From JADGNZ01 sp963715895 (GTDB lineage: Bacteria > Acidobacteriota > Thermoanaerobaculia > Gp7-AA8), in the NCBI GenBank assembly GCA_963715895.1, contig OY970284.1, positions 1,426,001 through 1,490,000 on the forward strand: a stretch of DNA of 64,000 bases. The letters run 5' to 3'. Positions 18,104-26,118 of this stretch are shown in pieces. The translations under genes were made by a program, and so were the position numbers. A model generated the notes under the pieces. That model ran no database searches. It worked only from the letters and a program-made list of their open reading frames with translations, and had not been told where the DNA came from. The stretch's first letter is position 1, and each line of letters starts with the position of its first letter.

Positions 18104-19372
18104 TTACCGTACGATCTGGCTGAGCTCCTTCGTGATCGACGCCACATTGCGTTCGCGCGCCTGCTTCGAGCCGATCTCCTTTGCCGCGTGCAACGCCTCT
18201 TCCAGTGCGCCGCGGGCGGCGGTGCGATCGCCGGCCGCGAGCAATGCGTGCGCCTTCGTGGTCAGCAGCCAGGAGCGTCCGAGCGGGCCTGTCACGTGCG
18301 CCAGTCCGCGGTCGCAGGCGGCGATGGCCTCTCGATATCGTTTGGCGTCGAGTTCCATCTGCGCCAGGCGGAGTGATGCGTTGTAGTTTGTCGGCATGGC
18401 GCGCTCGGATTCGATGAGCGCCGGGATGACGCGCGCCGGTTGGCCGAGCAGGCCCGCGGCATCGTCGCGGGCGACATCGAGCGCCGATCGTTCATCGTCG
18501 TTGACCGGCTTCGTGGCATCGATCTCCGCCAGCCAGCGGTCGCCCCATTTCTGCAACGTCGCGCGATCGTTGCGCTGCTGTGCCGCCGCCATCAGCTGCT
18601 GGTAGAGCTGAAAGCGATGATCGCGCAGCGTCGACGGCAGCACTGCGGCCTCAGCGGCGAGCGGCTCGAGAATCTTGCGCTGCGTGTCGCTGCTCGCGCA
18701 CGACAAGCCCGCCAGTACGACGCGGGCAAACGTTTCGCCGCGGACCATACGCGGCACTTCCGTGATGGCAATCTCCGCGCACTGCTGCCGATCGCCGTGC
18801 GACAGCAAAGCCCAGGTCAGCGAGGCCACGGCGCGATCGTGCTCCGGCCACCACTTTCCGCCGAGGCGCAGCGCGTCGCGGAACGCGGCAATGGCCTCAG
18901 GAAACTGTCCGCGGCCGAGGAACGCTTCGCCGCGCGCGAGCGCGGCGTCGGCCGGCCCGCGCGACTTCGTCATCACGCCGCGCTCGCCGCGGATGAGAAA
19001 TTGCTGCAGCTCCGGCAGCGTCAGGCCGCCCAGCTGCATCGCCGTCGTCCGCTCGTCCGCGGGATCGATGACGAAGAGCGACGGCGTGTACGTCACGCCA
19101 TGCCGCGCGAGGAACGGCTGATTCGCGGGGCGATCGAAGTCGAGCTCGAGCCAGACGAACCGTCCGGCATACCTGGCGAGGCTGGCGTCGTCCAGCTCAG
19201 CCTTCAGCAGGCGGCACGAGTATCACCACGGCGCCCAAACTTCGATGAACAGCGGCAGCTTGCGCCGCTGCGCCTCGGCGCGTGCTTTCGCGTAGTCGTC
19301 CTGGATCATCGGCAGCGCCATCGCGGACGTTGCCATCATTGAAAGAAGGAGCAGGACCGGGAGTCGTTTCAT
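18104..19372 (-). CDS. Candidate selenoprotein: exported thioredoxin-like protein with TPR tail (UGA at Sec50)
   Basis: A continuous gene of 422 aa if the single in-frame TGA (19225-19223) is read as selenocysteine. The start ATG at 19372 gives a signal peptide (MKRLPVLLLLSMMATSAMA). The thioredoxin fold follows: LPLFIEVWAPW, then TGA, then YSCR, so the active site reads U-Y-S-C instead of C-x-x-C. Next come LDFDRPANQPFLARHGVTYTPSLFVID with the cis-proline (TP) and a helical TPR-like tail (about 140-420). The codon replaces exactly the nucleophilic cysteine, not a random position. A 7-bp stem with one bulge and loop ACGACG lies 28-48 nt from the U of UGA, a possible SECIS. Alternatively a nonsense mutation; then only 18104-19096 would be translated. 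Confidence 0.75.
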
Positions 19373-19386
19373 AGCGACATCGTAGG

Positions 19387-19394
19387 AAGGAATT
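19387..19394 (+). repeat. Target-site duplication, left copy
   Basis: AAGGAATT, repeated exactly at 27356-27363 immediately outside the inverted ends of the transposon. An 8-bp duplication fits IS1-family insertion. Confidence 0.9.
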
Positions 19395-19428
19395 GGTCAT
19401 GGGTCACTTTCAGCCGAAACTGTAACAT
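19395..19428 (+). repeat. Left terminal inverted repeat of the IS1-type transposon
   Basis: GGTCATGGGTCACTTT is identical to the complement of the right end. The next 18 bases align with the right end at about half the positions, including a shared TGTAACA. The remaining 200 bp before the first cargo gene contain no recognised gene. Confidence 0.9.
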
Positions 19429-19628
19429 CGGCTACCGGCGTCCAGCCGGAGGGACGGTGAGCCATCCGGCCCCGCTCACAGGTTGGCCCCTCCCTTCCTC
19501 CATCGCCGGGGCCGGGGCAGCCGCGCCCTCGCTCGCCTATCGGCGACCCGCAGCTAGGTAAACGAGGTTACCGTTTCCGGCTGCAACCAGTGGGCAGTCC
19601 GCATCGCCAGCGTATGCTGGTCAGCGCC

Positions 19629-20777
19629 ATGACTCTCTGCATCGCGGCGAAATCAGCGGCCCTGAATCAGATCATCGCCGTTAGCGACATGAAGGTCTCG
19701 TCACGGGCGTCGTCGATGGATGAGGCTTTGCTTAAAGCGCGTACGCTTACGGATGACTATCGATGGGTGTGTTTGTTTTCATGCGATGACTTGCCGCCGG
19801 TCGAAGCGCTCCACCGTCGCATCCGCGAACTTCTGAATGGCTGCAATCTACCGGTCAGTCGGGCTTTGCTTGAGACAACGGTTCGCACCGCATACGACAA
19901 CGAAGTACAGCACCTAGTCGAGACGCGGGTGCTGAAGCCGCACTTCATCAAAGACCTGCAAGCGTTCGAGACAGAGCTGCGGACGAAGCCTGACGACAAG
20001 ATACTCAACGCCTGCCGCCGGAAGATGGCGAAGATTACAGCAGGAGTCGAGTTGCTAGTTGTTGGCTTCGACGAACACAACATGGCTCGGATGTTCAGGA
20101 CTTCAAAATCCGGCGAGGTCTTTTCAGATGAGGCGTTGCGATTCGCCGCGATCGGAAGCGGCGCTCAGGTCGCCATTGATTACATGTTTAGAAACGATCG
20201 CTTTCTGGATAGTTTCGAAGTCGGCGAGTTGGTATACAGACTCTGCGAGACGAAGTTCATGTCTGAGATGGACAATTATGTAGGCAAAGGGACGCAGGTA
20301 ATGGTGCTATCGTTATCACCGGTAGTGCCGGGCGGAGGCGTTACTACGTTCGTAAGTGACAATGCTGTCAAGTCGGCGCGCGCATTGTGGGAACGCCGCC
20401 GGAAGGCGAAAATACCGGAACGCCTTGCTGTGAGTCTAGGTGATAACGGCGAGACTTTCTGCCAAGGCGGCAAGAGTCTCTTCCACTTCGCCGATCGAGC
20501 TTTTACGGACGCCTCGGTTGAATATATAGATTTGACTGATCGACTAATGGAGCTACGTGAACGAGACGCGATAAGCGATGAAGAATGGAGGAACACTGAA
20601 AGCATAAAAGAGTCGTTCCGTGAGGCTCACAAGGAAAACGAGACTATTATCAAAGAATGGAAGTACAACAGAGACGTGAAGCCGCACAATGTCGAATGGA
20701 GTATCCAGCGTCTCATAAGGATTAACGAAACGCTTAGATATCTAGTTTCAAAGTATTCCAAGCAATCGCCGAGCTAA
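19629..20777 (+). CDS. Ntn-hydrolase-like (proteasome beta/HslV/Anbu-like) protein, cargo gene
   Basis: 382 aa from ATG 19629. After the initiator Met the protein starts TLCIAAKSAALNQIIAVSDMKVS, the pattern of Ntn-hydrolase beta subunits: candidate N-terminal Thr nucleophile, a strand, then SD. Later GAGELLVVGFDE-like and FAAIGSGAQVAIDYM segments resemble the central sheet and the glycine-rich helix of proteasome-type folds. The C-terminal third is charged and helical (EEWRNTESIKESFREAHKENE), with no family assigned. It meets the transposase tail to tail with a 4-bp overlap. No strong ribosome-binding site is seen. Family assignment is by motif only. Confidence 0.5.
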   Translation: MTLCIAAKSAALNQIIAVSDMKVSSRASSMDEALLKARTLTDDYRWVCLFSCDDLPPVEALHRRIRELLNGCNLPVSRALLETTVRTAYDNEVQHLVETRVLKPHFIKDLQAFETELRTKPDDKILNACRRKMAKITAGVELLVVGFDEHNMARMFRTSKSGEVFSDEALRFAAIGSGAQVAIDYMFRNDRFLDSFEVGELVYRLCETKFMSEMDNYVGKGTQVMVLSLSPVVPGGGVTTFVSDNAVKSARALWERRRKAKIPERLAVSLGDNGETFCQGGKSLFHFADRAFTDASVEYIDLTDRLMELRERDAISDEEWRNTESIKESFREAHKENETIIKEWKYNRDVKPHNVEWSIQRLIRINETLRYLVSKYSKQSPS

Positions 20778-21643
20778 GCCGCGATCGCCTGATCCGCCAC
20801 GAACAGCATATCCCGCACGCTCCAAACCGTCGTAGCGATCCCCGCCGCCATCGCAGGCGTCTTTCCCTTCAGCGTCGAATGCTTGCGGCAGAAGTTGTAA
20901 TAGAAGAACGTCAGTGCGAGGGCGGCGCGGTGGTACTCGATGCGCTTGCTATAGGAATTCGTCAAGCGGGTGAAGCGGCGGTTCAGCATCCTGACTGCGA
21001 GGTTGCTGCGCTCCACGTAGGACGTGGACGCCAGCTTCATGTCCGGGTCACCCTGTACGCGCGCTTTCACCACCCCGCGACATTCACCCGGCGAGTAGCG
21101 GACGTGCGCGGGTTTGTCCGTGGTGCCGGGAGTCGAAGCGTACTCTTTGATGACGGTCGCGTAGTCGACGTTGCCAGCGAACGCCAGCTCCACCGCTTGC
21201 GGGTAGACCGCGTGTCCATCCGTGGATAGCTGAATCCGGCCCGTCACGCGGTCTGCGATGTCCTGAATGAACGGGTCGCCGGTTGCGGCAGAGCGGTCGC
21301 CTACGCGCCACGTAATCATCAGCTTGGACGTTGCATCAAGCGCCGTCCACGTCCACACGTCGCCCCAACCGAACTGTGCGCGAACCTCTGCCGGGATGCC
21401 TTCCGGGACGTTCTTCTCTTTCGAGTAGCAGAATGACCAGACTTCGTCCGCCTCAACGCGGGTAGTTTCGAGTCCGCGAATCCACTGCCGCTGGAAGGCT
21501 TCGCAGCCCGCGCCGACTTCACGAACGAGACGGAGGCCGGAGCCTTTCGCGATCCCGGCGATACGGCACGCCGCCCGGACTCCCATGCCTTCGACGATGC
21601 ACCCGAGGAACGCTACCCGCTTCTCAACTGTCAGCCTGTTCAT
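20774..21643 (-). CDS. IS1-family transposase
   Basis: 289 aa as a single frame, without the InsA/InsB frameshift of classical IS1. The N-terminal zinc-less helix-turn-helix (NRLTVEKRVAFLGCIVEGMGVRAACRIAGIAKGSGLRLVREVG) is followed by the DDE domain: EADEVWSF, TWTALDATSKLMITW, LSTDGHAVYP, and the C-terminal YVERSNLAVRMLNRRF...RIEYHRAALALTFFYYNFCRKHSTL. This is the IS1-type DDE core. A near-consensus promoter lies directly before ATG 21643, so the longer start at 21679 is unlikely. It would act on the ends at 19395 and 27355. Confidence 0.9.
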   Translation of the reverse strand: MNRLTVEKRVAFLGCIVEGMGVRAACRIAGIAKGSGLRLVREVGAGCEAFQRQWIRGLETTRVEADEVWSFCYSKEKNVPEGIPAEVRAQFGWGDVWTWTALDATSKLMITWRVGDRSAATGDPFIQDIADRVTGRIQLSTDGHAVYPQAVELAFAGNVDYATVIKEYASTPGTTDKPAHVRYSPGECRGVVKARVQGDPDMKLASTSYVERSNLAVRMLNRRFTRLTNSYSKRIEYHRAALALTFFYYNFCRKHSTLKGKTPAMAAGIATTVWSVRDMLFVADQAIAA

Positions 21644-21650
21644 GTGTAAC

Positions 21651-21679
21651 AATATATGCTTGCTTGATGCGGTTGTCAA
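21651..21679 (-). promoter_or_regulatory. Near-consensus sigma70 promoter giving a probably leaderless transposase mRNA
   Basis: On the minus strand TTGACA (21679-21674), a 17-bp spacer, then TATATT (21656-21651). Only 7 bp separate the -10 box from the ATG at 21643, so transcription should start at or next to the start codon. Transposases are often poorly translated, and a leaderless message would fit. Confidence 0.7.
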
Positions 21680-21780
21680 TGGAGAACAGGCCGTGAATGC
21701 AAAGATTTACATCGCTCGGCGATGTTCTCGCTTCTGACCCGGCATGAGGAGTACCATGCAGGGGGTCTGGGAGGTACTTC

Positions 21781-23019
21781 ATGCCTTATGCACCTCTGCG
21801 CTCGCGCATGATGCGCCGCTGCGTCCGAATCGTCGCCGCTGTCTGCGTAGCGTCCATCGCGTCCGTATCGTTTGGCGAACCACTAGCCGCACACCAGCGG
21901 AGGGATGGACGGCAGCGACGCGACTACCGGCGACCTGATTTGATGGTGCAGGGCGATCAGGCCGATCGTCAGGCGCTGAGCGAGCGCGCTCCGGTGAGTC
22001 TCGCTGATGGCTGCGTTGCCAGTCCGGCCTTTTGCAACACGGTTGCGTTCGGACGCCTCGCGCCAGGCGACTGCACCGCCACCGACGGAACGTTCCTCGA
22101 TGCGCTTCGTTTCAGTGGAGCCGCAGGGCAGTACGTCACCTTCACGGTGCGGCCCCAATCGATTACCTACACGGCACCATTGGCGCTTCTCGCTCCCCCT
22201 GTCGGAGACGCTTCAAAGACTCCCTTGATTTCTGGAGGTGTCGGAGCGGCTACCGTGTCGTCGGTCCTTACTAGCACCGGTTCGTGGACTGGTGGTGTAG
22301 GTAGCTCGAATTTGTTCTCATCTGGCGACTACGCCGCGAGGTCGTTTTGTGAGCCAGACCCCGACCCGTCTTCGCCGCCTGGATGCGTCACGCAAACGCT
22401 CCTCTGCAATCAACGGGCGAGCTGGTATCTGACGAATCAGAGTTGCCGATTTAGCGGAGCCGACTCCGGGTTTGTGTATGCAGATTTTGAAATATACGGC
22501 GTTCCTAACGATGTCCTCCGGATCGATCTGATATCCGATTTCGCTGGCGGCTTCGGGGTGATTCCGTTTAACGGCCAAGCGTACCTAGCTACTTCTACGT
22601 TCGTATCCAACTCGGAGCAGATCGCCAACTTCTTAGTGCCATCAGTCGGGTTTTACGAAATCATCGTCACGACACAACAGCCCCAGACAGTAGGGTTCTT
22701 CTCGCTGAGCGTAAACTGCTTTTCGAGCGGATGCATCGAACCTCTGGTTATTCAACAGCCCCAGGATGTCAAGGTGCCATTCGGCCAGCATGCAACGATT
22801 CAGGCTTCCGCCAACGGAATGACTCCGCACTTCGATTGGTACGACGCGTCGTCTGGTTTGCCGACGCTGGCAGCCAATACTGCCACGCTTCAAACTATTC
22901 CGGTCACGGCACAAAGGACTTATTACTTCATAGCATCGAATGCGTGCGGGTCCGACACTAGCGCGCTTGTTCGCGTGACTCCGCTGGCTCCGTCTCGTTC
23001 TCGGGCGGTGAGACACTGA
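21781..23019 (+). CDS. Secreted protein with Ig-like C-terminal domain, cargo gene
   Basis: 412 aa. GGGAGGT lies 5 bp before the ATG. The N-terminal region is basic, then hydrophobic (RIVAAVCVASIASVSFGEPLAA), consistent with a signal peptide. Middle beta-rich region with cysteine pairs (residues 80-300; CETPDPD-like and LLCNQRASWYLTNQSC segments). At about 320-400 an Ig-like domain reads IQQPQDVKVPFGQHATIQASA...FDWYDASSG...TYYFIASNACGSDTSALVRV, as in bacterial immunoglobulin-like I-set domains. It is unusual cargo for a transposon. Possibly a surface adhesin; function unknown. Confidence 0.65.
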   Translation: MPYAPLRSRMMRRCVRIVAAVCVASIASVSFGEPLAAHQRRDGRQRRDYRRPDLMVQGDQADRQALSERAPVSLADGCVASPAFCNTVAFGRLAPGDCTATDGTFLDALRFSGAAGQYVTFTVRPQSITYTAPLALLAPPVGDASKTPLISGGVGAATVSSVLTSTGSWTGGVGSSNLFSSGDYAARSFCEPDPDPSSPPGCVTQTLLCNQRASWYLTNQSCRFSGADSGFVYADFEIYGVPNDVLRIDLISDFAGGFGVIPFNGQAYLATSTFVSNSEQIANFLVPSVGFYEIIVTTQQPQTVGFFSLSVNCFSSGCIEPLVIQQPQDVKVPFGQHATIQASANGMTPHFDWYDASSGLPTLAANTATLQTIPVTAQRTYYFIASNACGSDTSALVRVTPLAPSRSRAVRH

Positions 23020-23036
23020 GACTGTCGTCTCCTGGT

Positions 23037-23891
23037 TTAGCTGTTCAGATCGTGCTTCAGGATGTAATCGCTAATCGACAGAGCAAACAAAGGAGCCTCG
23101 ATATTTTCGCGGTGAACCTGCGGTTTTAATCTGGAATCCTTTATCATTTGAATCGCGTGGTCCGCGTCGCTAGCGTATTCTGACTTCGGCGGCCCTACTA
23201 TGAGATGAAATAGGCAATCGCTTTCATCAGAGTTGTCCCGTATTACATCCAAACGACCTCTCCAGCGTGTCGCCATCTCAATCATTTGAGTTGGCTGAGC
23301 GTAATCGAGTGACCACGGCTCGATGACGTGCAAATGTTGGTTTCTAAAGGTGTGCTTGAATGTATGTTGACCGTACTTCGTTCTAATGTGAGCCTCTACA
23401 AGCAAGTCCGCCGCCTTGGGCGTGAATCTGGCTTCGACCGCACGCCACACGTCGTCATCATCTCTGCGTTTACTCTCGTATCTGGTAAACTGAGAGGCAA
23501 CAAACTTCTCGAACAGACGCCGCATAGTCTCTGGCAGATCCTGAGTGACACCAGCAAGCATACCGCCAGCCTTAAAACTCAGCCCATTATCGGGCCACAG
23601 CCGCGCAGCGATACTAGCGGCGTCAAGAAATTCAGAGCGATAGAGTGAGCGTTGAGTTATTACGTCGCGAATTCGCTCTACACCACGCCCGAATTCGCTG
23701 ATTACGCGATGGTATGATCTACCGTCGAATCCAGCGAACGCTGCCGATAGGCGCGAGAATGTGTGCTCGAACATAACGTCAACAAATGACGCTTCTGGGG
23801 CGTATAGTAAAACGCCTATATTCAGCGCTTCGCCCGATGTCGGATCGTGAGCGTACCGGAGCACAACGTACGTATATGCCGATCGTCTCAT
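23037..23891 (-). CDS. DUF3037 protein, partner of HipA-like kinase
   Basis: 284 aa. The N-terminus SAYTYVVLRYAHDPTSGEALNIGVLLYAPEASFVDVMF is the DUF3037 signature (Y-x-x-x-R-Y-x-x-D...E-x-x-N-I-G-V-x-L). The start ATG overlaps the stop of the HipA-like gene by 4 bp (ATGA), so the two are translationally coupled. DUF3037 genes commonly sit beside HipA_2-type kinases. Whether the protein is substrate, antitoxin or adaptor is unknown. Confidence 0.8.
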   Translation of the reverse strand: MRRSAYTYVVLRYAHDPTSGEALNIGVLLYAPEASFVDVMFEHTFSRLSAAFAGFDGRSYHRVISEFGRGVERIRDVITQRSLYRSEFLDAASIAARLWPDNGLSFKAGGMLAGVTQDLPETMRRLFEKFVASQFTRYESKRRDDDDVWRAVEARFTPKAADLLVEAHIRTKYGQHTFKHTFRNQHLHVIEPWSLDYAQPTQMIEMATRWRGRLDVIRDNSDESDCLFHLIVGPPKSEYASDADHAIQMIKDSRLKPQVHRENIEAPLFALSISDYILKHDLNS

Positions 23892-24775
23892 GGAGTCGCT
23901 GCACCTAATAGATTGTTGCGGAATACGTCTAGGTCGTTCTGAATCTCCAGAACGTGATGAATGATCCGTTTAGCGTTAACCGACCAATTGGCGGGTAACG
24001 AAAGCAACGCAGAACTTAATGCGACACAATCTAGCGCACCAACGTCGTCGATAAAGGCGTTGAGGCGCGCGCGTTGTTTGGATGCTATGCGATAGAAGAT
24101 ATGTGTACGCGCGCCCGGTAGAAGATTAGGGCAGCACGCCGGAATAATATCAGCGCCTTTACGCCAACCTGTGAACTCAAAAGCTCTCTCAAAATCGAAA
24201 GCAACGATGCGGTCGTTCTTAATAAGGCAATTGGGCCTAAGCGGTTGGCGGTCGTAATTTTGAAAAGTTAGATCAAACCCATATATTCGCACTGCGGAGT
24301 CAATCATTTCGTCGGTGTCAAAGCGAGTCTCTGGCGTTGGAACTGGAATGCCTTTGCCTAAGAATAGGCTACCGAAACACATCCCGACCTTCATGCGGCG
24401 AGTTCCAAGTTCCTCTAAATGTTCAATGCTGGCGACGAAGGCGCGATCGATATTAATTAGTCCCGGATCTGGTACGTACAGTCCGAGCGCACGAGCCAAC
24501 ATCGTGCCGAGTGTTTCGCGAAAGCAAGTCGTTTCGGTGACGTTCGGAAACCCGAGAGGTTTCACGACGAACAAGGCCGGATAGCCGCCGTTCATGGGTG
24601 AGCACTCCAGAACAACCGCTTCGCATCTACCGCCGATGGACGGCGTGTCAAGGCGCTCCGCGATCCAGTCCAGCGGCACATCGACGACCCCAGGCAATCC
24701 GCTACCTCCAGGGTTACTTGCGTGGGCGGATTGATCGCTCGTTGACAGACAGGCATCGGCACGGGTAAAGTCCAC
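23888..24775 (-). CDS. HipA-like (HipA_2-type) kinase
   Basis: 295 aa from a GTG start. Kinase features: ALFVVKPLG (ATP-binding Lys), FRETLGTMLARALGLYVPDP, catalytic loop NYDRQPLRPNCLI (D and N), and metal-binding DFERAF. It lacks the long N-terminal subdomain of HipA proper, as HipA_2-family proteins do. HipA kinases phosphorylate aminoacyl-tRNA synthetases and cause growth arrest; the target of this subfamily is not known to me. It is the first gene of a two-gene operon with DUF3037 and has no HipB-like HTH immediately adjacent, although an XRE gene lies 150 bp upstream on the same strand. Confidence 0.75.
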   Translation of the reverse strand: MDFTRADACLSTSDQSAHASNPGGSGLPGVVDVPLDWIAERLDTPSIGGRCEAVVLECSPMNGGYPALFVVKPLGFPNVTETTCFRETLGTMLARALGLYVPDPGLINIDRAFVASIEHLEELGTRRMKVGMCFGSLFLGKGIPVPTPETRFDTDEMIDSAVRIYGFDLTFQNYDRQPLRPNCLIKNDRIVAFDFERAFEFTGWRKGADIIPACCPNLLPGARTHIFYRIASKQRARLNAFIDDVGALDCVALSSALLSLPANWSVNAKRIIHHVLEIQNDLDVFRNNLLGAATP

Positions 24776-24809
24776 ATGCTTAAAACCTCAGAATCTAAGC
24801 GACCATTGA

Positions 24810-24841
24810 CTGAAGCGGGCCTGCCAGCCCGCTTCAGTTTT
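24810..24841 (+). terminator. Intrinsic terminator hairpin
   Basis: Perfect 11-bp stem CTGAAGCGGGC / GCCCGCTTCAG with loop CTGCCA followed by TTTT. The T-run is on the plus side although both flanking genes are on the minus strand, so it may act as an insulator against read-through from plus-strand transcripts in the transposon. Confidence 0.7.
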
Positions 24842-24928
24842 GCTTACTCATTGCGTAGTCTAGCAGAATCACCTGAACGGTTTCAGCAAACTTGCTCGCC
24901 GTGATCCCGAACGCCTTCGCCGACTCCC

Positions 24929-25237
24929 CTACGCCCACGGCTTGAACAACTCACCCGGCGCGACGCGCAGCGTGTCCGACAGCTTGAGGATGTTCACGAG
25001 GCACGGGTTCCGCGCGCCGCGTTCCACGTCGGAGATGTAGGTCCGCCCCAGGCCGGTGAGATCGGCGAGACGTTGCTGAGACATCTCGCGCTCCTCGCGC
25101 AGTTCGCGGAGTCGCGCGCCGAAAACCTTCGCCGCGTTCGCCCGGTTTTTGTATGAGCGCCGTTCCACACCTGAGAGTTTGAAGCCGGAAGGGTGCTTGA
25201 CTTGCCGCGTATGAGAGACATAGCCTATGAGTGACAT
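24929..25237 (-). CDS. XRE-family transcriptional regulator, cargo gene
   Basis: Up to 102 aa. The HTH_3 domain at the C-terminus is clear: FGARLRELREEREMSQQRLADLTGLGRTYISDVERGARNPCLVNILKLSDTL. The ATG at 25237 lies only 21 bp from the divergent start at 25259 and would overlap the predicted promoter of that operon. An internal GTG 32 codons before the HTH is a possible alternative start. The closeness suggests that this protein represses the divergent operon and itself. Confidence 0.8.
   Translation of the reverse strand: MSLIGYVSHTRQVKHPSGFKLSGVERRSYKNRANAAKVFGARLRELREEREMSQQRLADLTGLGRTYISDVERGARNPCLVNILKLSDTLRVAPGELFKPWA
25197..25226 (+). promoter_or_regulatory. Predicted promoter of the small-regulator operon
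   Basis: TTGACT (25197-25202), 18-bp spacer, TAGCCT (25221-25226), placed 33 bp before the ATG at 25259, which has a strong AGGAGG. The -10 box is weak. Confidence 0.4.
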
Positions 25238-25258
25238 CAGAAAGTTGCAGGAGGGTTC

Positions 25259-25567
25259 ATGGCACTCATTCGCCGGGAAGCCGCGTACAGCCGCATCACC
25301 GTCACGCTCCCGACGTTCATCGTCATTACCTTGCGGCATCTGGTGAAGGACACGAACGAGAAGCATCCCGAGTGGAAAGAAAAATGGTCCATCTCGGCGC
25401 TCTTCGAACGATGGCTCTCCGACACCCTCACGAGAAACGAACTCGAAAACGTCGCCATCAAAGTACCGGGATTCGAGCGTGCCGCGAAGGCGTGGATGCG
25501 GTGGGAAGCGCAGCAACGCGCCCTCCGTAAACGTCACAACCTCCGCGCGAAGCGGGTGAAGCCGTGA
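25259..25567 (+). CDS. Possible ribbon-helix-helix protein, cargo gene
   Basis: 102 aa with GCAGGAGGGTTC directly before the ATG. Residues 12-55 (SRITVTLPTFIVITLRHLVKD...WSISALFERWLSDTL) have the strand-helix-helix pattern of RHH DNA-binding proteins: an alternating beta strand ending in P, then two amphipathic helices. The C-terminus is very basic. First gene of a four-gene overlapping operon. The family is inferred from pattern only. Confidence 0.5.
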   Translation: MALIRREAAYSRITVTLPTFIVITLRHLVKDTNEKHPEWKEKWSISALFERWLSDTLTRNELENVAIKVPGFERAAKAWMRWEAQQRALRKRHNLRAKRVKP

Positions 25568-25857
25568 CGCGGCTGGAGTCGTTCATCAAGGAATGGGGTG
25601 TCATGCCGACTGCATTCGCCCGGCGTGCTGGAGTCAGCAGGCAGCACCTGCACCACCTCCGAAAGGGAACAGCCGAACCAACACGCGCAACCATGTGCAA
25701 GCTGACTCTCGCCGCTAGCGCGATGCGATTCCGACGTGTCTTCATGGTCGAGATGTTCGAACTGACGGAGTCCGAGGAGGTGGTGCACCAGATTCTCATC
25801 GTCGCAAAGGTGGTGCTTGCCACGATGCCAACAGAAGAGCCGCAGGTGCGCTCATGA
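25564..25857 (+). CDS. Small HTH protein (XRE/Cro-like), cargo gene
   Basis: 97 aa from a GTG that overlaps the previous stop (GTGA). A helix-turn-helix is visible at about residues 15-45: PTAFARRAGVSRQHLHHLRKGTAEPTRATMCKLTLAA. It overlaps the next gene by 4 bp (ATGA), so translation is coupled through the operon. Confidence 0.65.
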   Translation: MTRLESFIKEWGVMPTAFARRAGVSRQHLHHLRKGTAEPTRATMCKLTLAASAMRFRRVFMVEMFELTESEEVVHQILIVAKVVLATMPTEEPQVRS

Positions 25858-26117
25858 CGCCCCGAGCAATCGAAGTCCGCAATCCGCCCTCGTTCGTTGT
25901 CGTGACCAGTCCGGAAGGGGAGCGCTGGCTGAATGCTCACCGAATCCTGAGCATGCGCGAGGACAAGCAGGGAACATGGGTGGAGATGGACAACGGCGAA
26001 GCGTTTCACGTAGCGGATAGGGCGGCCGTGATCGCGGAGTCAGTCCAGCGCCCTACGGTCACCGTCGTTATCAATCCGCCAGACGGCGAACCAACCGAGA
26101 AGCGGTCACGGCGCTGA
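25854..26117 (+). CDS. Small protein of unknown function, cargo gene
   Basis: 87 aa, overlapping the previous gene by 4 bp. It looks beta-rich: FVVVTSPEGERWLNAHRILSMREDKQGTWVEMDNGEAFHVAD resembles a small SH3-like or LytTR-like fold, but I cannot name a family. The tail is acidic then basic. Coupled position between two HTH genes suggests a regulatory or accessory role. Confidence 0.5.
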   Translation: MTPRAIEVRNPPSFVVVTSPEGERWLNAHRILSMREDKQGTWVEMDNGEAFHVADRAAVIAESVQRPTVTVVINPPDGEPTEKRSRR

Positions 26118-26118
26118 T

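Noticed and set aside
18104..19096. 330-aa TPR protein starting at the internal ATG
   Set aside because: The same frame continues upstream through half a thioredoxin domain to a signal peptide, broken only by the TGA; a start inside the fold is not sensible.
20774..21679. Stand-alone IS1 element around the transposase
   Set aside because: No inverted ends or short target duplication are found close to the gene; the only matching ends are 8 kb apart.
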